Positions 57,762 to 64,000 of a stretch of DNA of 64,000 bases are shown here, in pieces. Source of the DNA: Liquidambar formosana (Eukaryota > Streptophyta > Magnoliopsida > Saxifragales > Altingiaceae). Each line of letters starts with the position of its first letter. Position 1 is the first letter of the stretch. Below the pieces are notes generated by a model, which saw only the letters and a list, made by a program, of their open reading frames with translations, did no database searches and was not told the DNA's origin. Made by a program: the position numbers and the translations under genes. Location: assembly GCA_039720395.1 (NCBI GenBank), contig CM077833.1:5409036-5473035 (forward strand), in the 5' to 3' direction.

Positions 57762-60418
57762 TGTGAACCCCAGAAAACGCGCGGCCCACAAGGGTTTGGC
57801 AAAAAATACAGAGGTGAAAGACAACAAACAAAAAGGAGTCGCCACCTCATTTTTTTAAGGAAAAGAGGAAAACCATAAAAATGTTTTATTTTCAAAAACC
57901 ACATGACTCCATTTTGAAAGGAAAGGCTAAGTCTTTAAAACCAGAAAATGGATTCGGGGGCTAAGTTACGATGTGGGAAGGTTCTGGGCAAAGCCCATAG
58001 GCACCCACATCGCCCGAGTTGGTCTCTTAATTTGATTGGGCTAATTTAATAACTTAATCACATGCAAAACAGTATCAATCAATAAAATACAGCATGCATA
58101 ACATATATCCCATCCATCCATTTCATCCATGCATAATCAAACAAAGAAAATAAAATAAAACAGAAAAAAGAAAAGAGAAGAAAAACCTAGGATACTTGGA
58201 TCCTAGAATGGACTTGAGCCTCAAAACGAGCGCCTACGTACCATGCAGCGAAATAAATGGATCAAAATCCACGTAGTTCGAAAAGAATAGGGTTAAATCC
58301 TAATAGAGAGTTATGGTAAACCTTAGGTTTCCTTCCATAGTGATTTTCAAAGATAAAATGATTCTTAATAAAAAAATCCAATAGAAGATATAAACTTTTA
58401 AAAAGGGGTGGAAAGAAGCCCTAGAGTTGACCATATCCCTCTATTAGAGAATAACCCTAGGAGGGAGAAGAGAAAAGAAAGGTTAAGAAAAGTGAATTAG
58501 GGCACTTCATACCCTACTTACCTTGTGCAATTTACTCCAAGCAATATCAACCTTAAGCCATAGCGACCTTATTTGCAATAAGGCAACTACTGCACCTGTT
58601 CGCACCCTTACACATACTCAAAGTATATGAAAAAGGATAACATAAGAATCTGGATAGAATAGTATTAAGGCTCAAAGTCATCCACTAATCATGTTATCAA
58701 CAAAAACAGTGAATAAATAGAGACCTTAATGCAACCCTAATCTCATGTCATGCATAAAACCCTAAAAATCCACTACATGCATGCAAAAACTATCATAGTT
58801 ATTCTATATATATCATATATATAATAACCATGAAGAAAAACAGAAAACAAAACCTATTCTATCATGCTATAGGAAACTTATGTGAATTTAGGGTTATCGA
58901 AACCCTAATTTCACAACTATGCATTAAAGCATATGAAACAACCCTAACACATGCTCAAATCATCATGAATATCATTCATATCATATGTATTAAATAACAG
59001 GAGCATCAACTCATGACAACAATCACAGCGAATAGACTATATGAACTATGCATGATTTAAGAAGACAAAAAGAGTAACGCTTTCAAATCCTTAGTAAACT
59101 AAAGATTATCAAGCACATAGAACCATGAATCATCTTAAAATCATTCATATCATATCACAAAAGCATGGAATTAACCTAACATGTGGAGTTACAACATGCA
59201 CTAGAACTATCATAGAAGAAGAAGGAGAAGGAGAAGGAGAAGACCTATATTCAGCATTCAAAAAGAGTGCTTACCTCTTGTAGAACCTCCCTTGCCTTCA
59301 AAGTCCTTGTTCTCTTGCTTGCTTAGGGTTGAAAAGCCTTCTCTTGATGTCCTTTTAGCTCTCCAAACTCGTAGCTCCCTCTCTCTCTAAGTGTAAAGTG
59401 CACTTATGGCCCCCTATGTGCTGAATATCATGTTCTTTATATAGAGAACTAACCCTATGAACCAATAGGCTAAGATTAATTCATTAAACAATGATCCTAG
59501 GGCTATTAGAGACTCTCTTGGTGCTCAAACAACTCAAACTTACACATTCCTAAGAGAAAACAAGTTGTAATGGCGGAGGAAACCGTCAAAAGAGAGAGAG
59601 AAGAGGTAGAATCCCACTTAAAGACGGATTCCCTCGGGTGACCGTATGGGCTTGGACGGCTGACCGTCTGGGCTTGGACGGCTGATCGTCTGCCCCAGAT
59701 GGTCACCCAAGGGCTCCCATCAGCATTCCTCGGTTAGACACCTTCGCCTTCTGGAAGTCTTTCGGGGGTCAAACTAAGTCCGATTTTGACGAAATAAAAG
59801 CCAAAACGACCGTGTTTTGAAGGGGAACACATTTTTAAGCATTTTAGGACAAAAATCCTTAACCATGGGTGCATGGTTAGGTTTTACAAAGGTGGTTAAC
59901 CATGGTGCTTGACCGTCGCTAAGCTGGGTTTGTACACAAGGTCGAACTGAATGCTTTCCCAATCGAAATTCGATCTTTCTAAACACACCTAGGATGTAAA
60001 TAAATTCCAATTGAAGTTAAATGAGAGAAAATTGGTTGGGTCTTATGAGTCGATTTTGAGCAAACCAATAAAGGGTCTTTTAGCTAACCTGAACCACTAT
60101 GAGCTGAATTGATCTTAAACCATTAATTCATGAAATTGAACCTATATATAGACTCTATGTACTCATAATAACTCAAAGGAATGACTCAAGATTCATTTCA
60201 AGGTCAAATGGAAGATATACGGCTTAAAAGACGATTATGCCCTTAAAGTCGCAAAAGTTCTTATTAACTATCGAAATGAACTCCAAATCACTTCAAAATT
60301 CATACACATGATATTTAATGCGATAGAAACTCAATGCAAAAGACTAGACTTGAAAATAAAATAAAAACCTACATGAAATGATGGCCTCAAACTAGGGTGA
60401 TAAAAATGGGGTGTGACA
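57762..60418 (-). mobile_element. Tat-type LTR (family C), complete, 2657 bp
   Basis: Plus-strand ends TGTGAACCCCAG and GGGGTGTGACA. To its right, on the minus strand, is AATGAGGGGCTTC next to the LTR start, consistent with a polypurine tract, so this is the 3' LTR of the minus-strand element filling 60419-64000. It contains the tRNA-Arg-like GGAGTCGCCA (57835), the CTACGTA hairpin (58233-58281) and a dyad array. Confidence 0.88.
59638..59706. repeat. array of four dyads, 20-22-bp spacing (family C, copy 3)
   Basis: Centres at 59641.5, 59661.5, 59683.5 and about 59703. Site 2 is GACGGCTGACCGTC and site 3 GACGGCTGATCGTC: relative to copy 2 the arms changed in pairs (GGCGG/CCGCC to GACGG/CCGTC). 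Confidence 0.92.
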
Positions 60419-60559
60419 GAAGCCCCTCATTGGTGAACAAGTTTCACTTGTGAACCAGTGATAGAAGAACAACCCATTTTTGTTTGGTAAAATCAATTCC
60501 ATTAATACCCACCAGGGAAACACATGAAAAGAAGGTGACCATGTCACTGAATTCTATAG

Positions 60560-60725
60560 GTTGGAAGCCACCTACCCATAGAACTCGTCACACACAAACT
60601 AGCTTCCACACACAATCATACTCCTTATGAGTTCCACAGAACTCCTCACAGACAAAGGTACTCCTCAGAACTCCTCACACACAAAGGTATTCCTCATGAG
60701 TTTCACAGAACTCTTCACACATATT
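60560..60725. repeat. short imperfect tandem repeats (~35-45 bp)
   Basis: Repeats of GAGTTCCACAGAACTCCTCA and CACACACAAAGGTAYTCCTC with indels. Confidence 0.7.
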
Positions 60726-61395
60726 TCTCATATTGTTCGCTAGTTGCATCAATGAACAATATGAGGCATCCATAGTTTACACCGAACTACGTTCGATAAA
60801 GGTCTTCCCATATTACACCAGTTGCACTGGTGAATAATATGAGGTATCCATAACTTACACCGAACTGCGTTCAATGAAAGGTCTTCCCATATTACACCAG
60901 TTGCACCGGTGAATAATATGAGGTATCCATAACTTACACCGAACTGCGTTCGATGAAGGTCTTCCCATATTACAACAGTTGCACCGGTGAATAATATGAG
61001 GTATCCATAACTTACACCGAACTGCGTTCGATGAAGGTCTTCCCATATTACACCAGTTGCACCGGTGAATAATATGAGGTATCCATAACTTACACCGAAC
61101 TGCGTTTGATGAAGGTCTTCCCATATTACACCAGTTGCACCGGTGAATAATATGAGGTATCCATAACTTACACCGAACTGCGTTCGATGAAGGTCTTCCC
61201 ATATTACACCAGTTGCACCGGTGAATAATATGAGGTATCCATAACTTACACCGAGCTGCGTTCGATGAAAGGTCTTCCCATATTACACCAGTTGCACCGG
61301 TGAATAATATGAGGTATCCATAACTTACACCGAACTGCGTTCGATGAAGGTCTTCACATACTACACTAGTTACACCAGTGGATAATATGTGGGGA
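60726..61395. repeat. 78-bp minisatellite, about 8-9 units
   Basis: Unit marks are CTTCCCATATTACACCAG, CACCGGTGAATAATATGAGG and CTTACACCGAACTGCGTTCG. Most units are 78 bp, two are 79. Each unit contains an inverted repeat (CATATTA..CACC against GGTGAATAATATG). First and last units are degenerate. Confidence 0.95.
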
Positions 61396-63892
61396 AAACT
61401 ATTCAAACAAATCACAAATATCATAAATCAAACGCTATCAAACAACTCAATACCAATATCGTAAAAAAATCCGAAGGTCGAATGTTATCAACCTATGCAC
61501 AAATCACAAAGCTTAACCCTTTCACATTTTCATTTTATTAAAGCTTTTCTAGCATGCAACAAAATCAACAATCATACCCCTTCTAGGTGAAAACTTCTCT
61601 TTTAATCTCGTTCCTTTTCAAGGAAAACAATTTCAATTTCTCACATCACTTTGGTGACTTCACACTTTTGAAAATTTATCTTTTCATTGTCCTTGAAATG
61701 ATTAGGGAAAGTTCCTATTGATTATTTCGTAAATATGTTATGGCTTAGCCAAAAGACATGCAACTTACATAAGAAAACACATTGAAACAATTATCATTTT
61801 CATCAAATTTTTCTCATAAAGCTTTTTAGATAATTTATCCGGACTTAGCACAGTCATGCAATTTTTTTTAAAAAAAAAAACATTTTTCTTTCTTTAAAAA
61901 TAGTAATCATGCCTTCTTAGGAAACAATGCATTTCAAGAAGATTTGATTAAACCCATAGATCCTTCTTCAAGGTATAGAGTGGAAACTCATCTTTCCTTC
62001 TTCTTTCTTCACTTCTCTTTTCCTTTCAAAAACCCTAACTTTTGCCTAGGTCGCCTTTACAGGTTTTCAACCTAGCGGGTTGCCCTAATTTTTGCCTAGG
62101 CTGCCCTTTCAGGTTTTCAACCTAGCGGGCTCTTCTTCTCCTCTTTTCTTTTCTTTTCTTTTTCTTTTTCTTTTTCTTTTCTCCTTAGTGCAAAGGAATT
62201 CAACTCATGAAGCCTCAGCCCCTTCTCTTCATTAATTTATTCAGGTTCTCTTATTAAACAAACCAGCCCCAGCACACATTTCATTTCTTCTTCTATGAGT
62301 AGAATCAACCCCCAAGTTCGTAGGGTATCATGTTTGATCAAGCTCTTTGGCTAAGCAAGACAAATTAGCCCCAGGTTCACAGAAAGCAACACCCATTCTC
62401 CCAAGCTCATAAAGTCTCATGCCTACAACTAGGGCAAATTGTTCCTTAGTAGTTACTGCTACCCCTTTTCCATCATTAAATCCATGACAAGAGTCTAAGT
62501 CTAAATTAAGATATGATAGGACAAAATCTAATGGACTTTACAAATGGATTGTAGTGAATGAGTGCTTTTAAAGGACAAGGTCGATGACCATTGGAGACAC
62601 ACAAGACTCAAAGGATGAAAATGGAAGGACACACGAAGTAATTGAGAAAGAAAAACAAGAACAGATTGAAAAAGAAGAATAATCAAATTAACTTTCTCAG
62701 TGGCATGTAGTATTTTAAGCTCACTAATTCAATCAATGAAACTGCTTCTTCTTAACTTAGTCACAAAGAATTGCCTTTAATGGTTGGTTATGTGCAAAGC
62801 CCCTTTCTTTCTCTTTCTTTTTTTCTTTTTTCTTTTTTTTTTTTCAATGAATTGGACCGTACCCAAAGTAACTTTATGGGTTGCCTACGTATCTCTACTT
62901 TGATCTTCCCAAGACATTAATCAAACAAACTAACATATCTTTTGTGGAGAATCAGGTCCTCGTAGTTCAAGAAAATTCACTTTTCTTTTTTCATCATTCA
63001 TTTTTTTTTTTTCAAAAGCCCTAACTTTTGCCTAGGTCGCCTTTTCAAGTTTTCAAACTAGCGGGCCTAGGCTCTACATATAACCACATAGGGACTACCC
63101 TACCTTAACTTGAACTCTTCTTTGCATTCCTCGAACGGATGATCTAGTCTTCTTAATCACAAAGTCTTCTTTTGATTGTTGTTGATCTTCTTTCTTAGTG
63201 CTCTTAGATATATGTTGACCCCTTCCCTCTCCTTTCCTTTTGTACTTTTTTTCCTCTTTCATTTTTCTTTTCTTTTCATAATTTTTTCTTTCTTTTGATT
63301 TTTTTTTTCTTTTAAGGGAGAGGGAAGAAGTAGACATCTCAAAAAGCCTAAGCTATGCTAGTCGATTTCTACCTTTGATCTTCGAATTGCTTCTTGTAAG
63401 GGCTTCGAGACCTTCTTTAATTACTTGACTAATGTCTTCATGCAGTATGGTGGGTGGGTGGTCCCTTATGTTTACCACTTTTAAGCTTTCCCATGTTTCC
63501 TAGTCAATTAGTCACAATTCATTAATCATTTGCTCCTTTAGTGGAATGAGCTTTTGAGCCTCTTAGGAAATATTTTCATGCCACTTTGATGGTCAATTGA
63601 TTAATAAGAAGAGAAATAGAGAGACGATGGAATTCTTGAAATCAAATATCTTATTAAAGGAATGAAGAAAAACACATTGAAAATCTTGACTCGACAATAA
63701 CTAGGACTCAAAAGACTCAAAGGAAATTTGACTTGGAGGATGAAAACAATCAAATAACTAGAAAACAATCAAATAACTAGAAAACAAACAAAAACCTAAA
63801 CTCTTTATCATGGATAGTCATGACAAAATTGGTGCAGCAGCAAGCACTAAATGATCTTGTTGTCAATGAGGACTACCACTCACATTATTGAC
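61396..63892. other. noncoding interior, no gene seen
   Basis: T-rich runs at 62140-62182, 62808-62845 and 63235-63312. A Lys/Arg/Glu-rich reverse-strand frame at 63095-63337 is produced by one of these runs. Confidence 0.55.
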
Positions 63893-64000
63893 CTAAGGAA
63901 ATTCCCCATAAGCCTGCCCCTCGTTCTCGATGGTCCCATTAGCTATAGCATCTTCTATTTGCGTTCTAGCTCCAATTAAGGCCTTGAAATTTTGGAAGTA
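63893..64000 (-). pseudogene. gag relic of the second pol-less Tat element
   Basis: The minus strand reads YFQNFKALIGARTQIEDAI and then an acidic stretch to a TAG at 63893-63895. It matches the Gag segment at about 10160-10215 of the first Tat element (NFKALIGASTQFKDAI). It continues beyond the window. The stop truncates Gag well before the zinc knuckle. Confidence 0.8.

Larger units (their letters stand above)
60419..64000 (-). mobile_element. interior of a second pol-less Tat element, runs off the window
   Basis: From left to right: polypurine tract, two minisatellites (60560-61395), T-rich noncoding DNA with three copies of the conserved box (62031, 62084, 63017) and a CTACGTA hairpin (62884-62970), then a gag relic at 63893-64000. 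No protease, RT, RNase H or integrase is seen, so pol is missing between the gag relic and the 3' noncoding region. Confidence 0.75.

Noticed and set aside
60726..61395. CRISPR-like regular repeats
   Set aside because: Whole units are repeated without unique spacers, and the DNA is a plant genome.
60855..61424. 189-codon reverse-strand repeat protein
   Set aside because: It is the 78-bp minisatellite read in its open frame; 79-bp units shift it, there is no gene context, and it sits in retroelement 3' noncoding DNA.
63095..63337. 80-codon Lys/Arg/Glu-rich reverse-strand protein
   Set aside because: Arises from a T/C-rich run in retroelement noncoding DNA; no domain.

Overview
This is a stretch of nuclear plant DNA. 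It is AT-rich, has long intergenic spaces, one intron-containing gene, one intronless pentatricopeptide-repeat (PPR) gene, plant tRNA-derived SINE and MITE relics, and above all nested LTR retrotransposons of plant-only lineages (Tat-type Ty3/gypsy, chromovirus, Copia). The two genes and the transposon mix fit a woody eudicot or early-branching angiosperm. I cannot name the species.

Layout. 1-12635 is a decayed Tat-lineage Ty3 element on the minus strand: 5' LTR at the right, then tRNA-Arg primer site, gag, protease, RT, RNase H, second RNase H and integrase running leftwards. Its integrase is split by a Copia-type solo LTR (529-4385) that itself holds an inverted solo LTR of the same family. 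12636-15644 holds two more LTR fragments. The DYW-class PPR gene (15933-18185, plus) follows. 18186-23920 is intergenic with MITE relics and a 1.48-kb Mutator-like element with a 9-bp target duplication. 23921-27004 is a deleted chromovirus with both LTRs, keeping only the start of gag and the last codons of pol, and interrupted by another solo LTR. 27005-31752 holds a MITE, a cytochrome P450 relic and no convincing gene. 31753-33994 (minus) is a five-exon endo-beta-1,4-mannanase gene with a foldback MITE in intron 3. 34081-39950 is intergenic with a SINE and a duplicated block. 39955-45120 is a DNA transposon carrying a coiled-coil gene relic and a solo LTR. 45121-64000 is almost entirely Tat-type LTRs and pol-less internal regions, with several minisatellites.

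The two host genes are unrelated in function. The PPR protein should act in organelle RNA editing. The mannanase is a secreted cell-wall enzyme. Everything else is mobile or decayed.

Most striking observation: the middle of the LTRs of several families with different sequences carries an array of short dyad-symmetric motifs (TGTAGTCGACTACA, GGCGGCTAGCCGCC, GACGGCTGACCGTC, TGCGTACGCA, GGCCATACGGCC). Their centres are 20-22 bp apart, two helical turns. Motif sequence differs between families while spacing and symmetry are kept, and within one family paired changes preserve the dyad. A Copia-type LTR has a similar but tighter array (18-20 bp). Other observations are a 10-nt copy of the tRNA-Arg 3' end just inside the LTR 3' end in several Tat families, and a conserved CTACGTA hairpin shared by LTRs and 3' noncoding regions.
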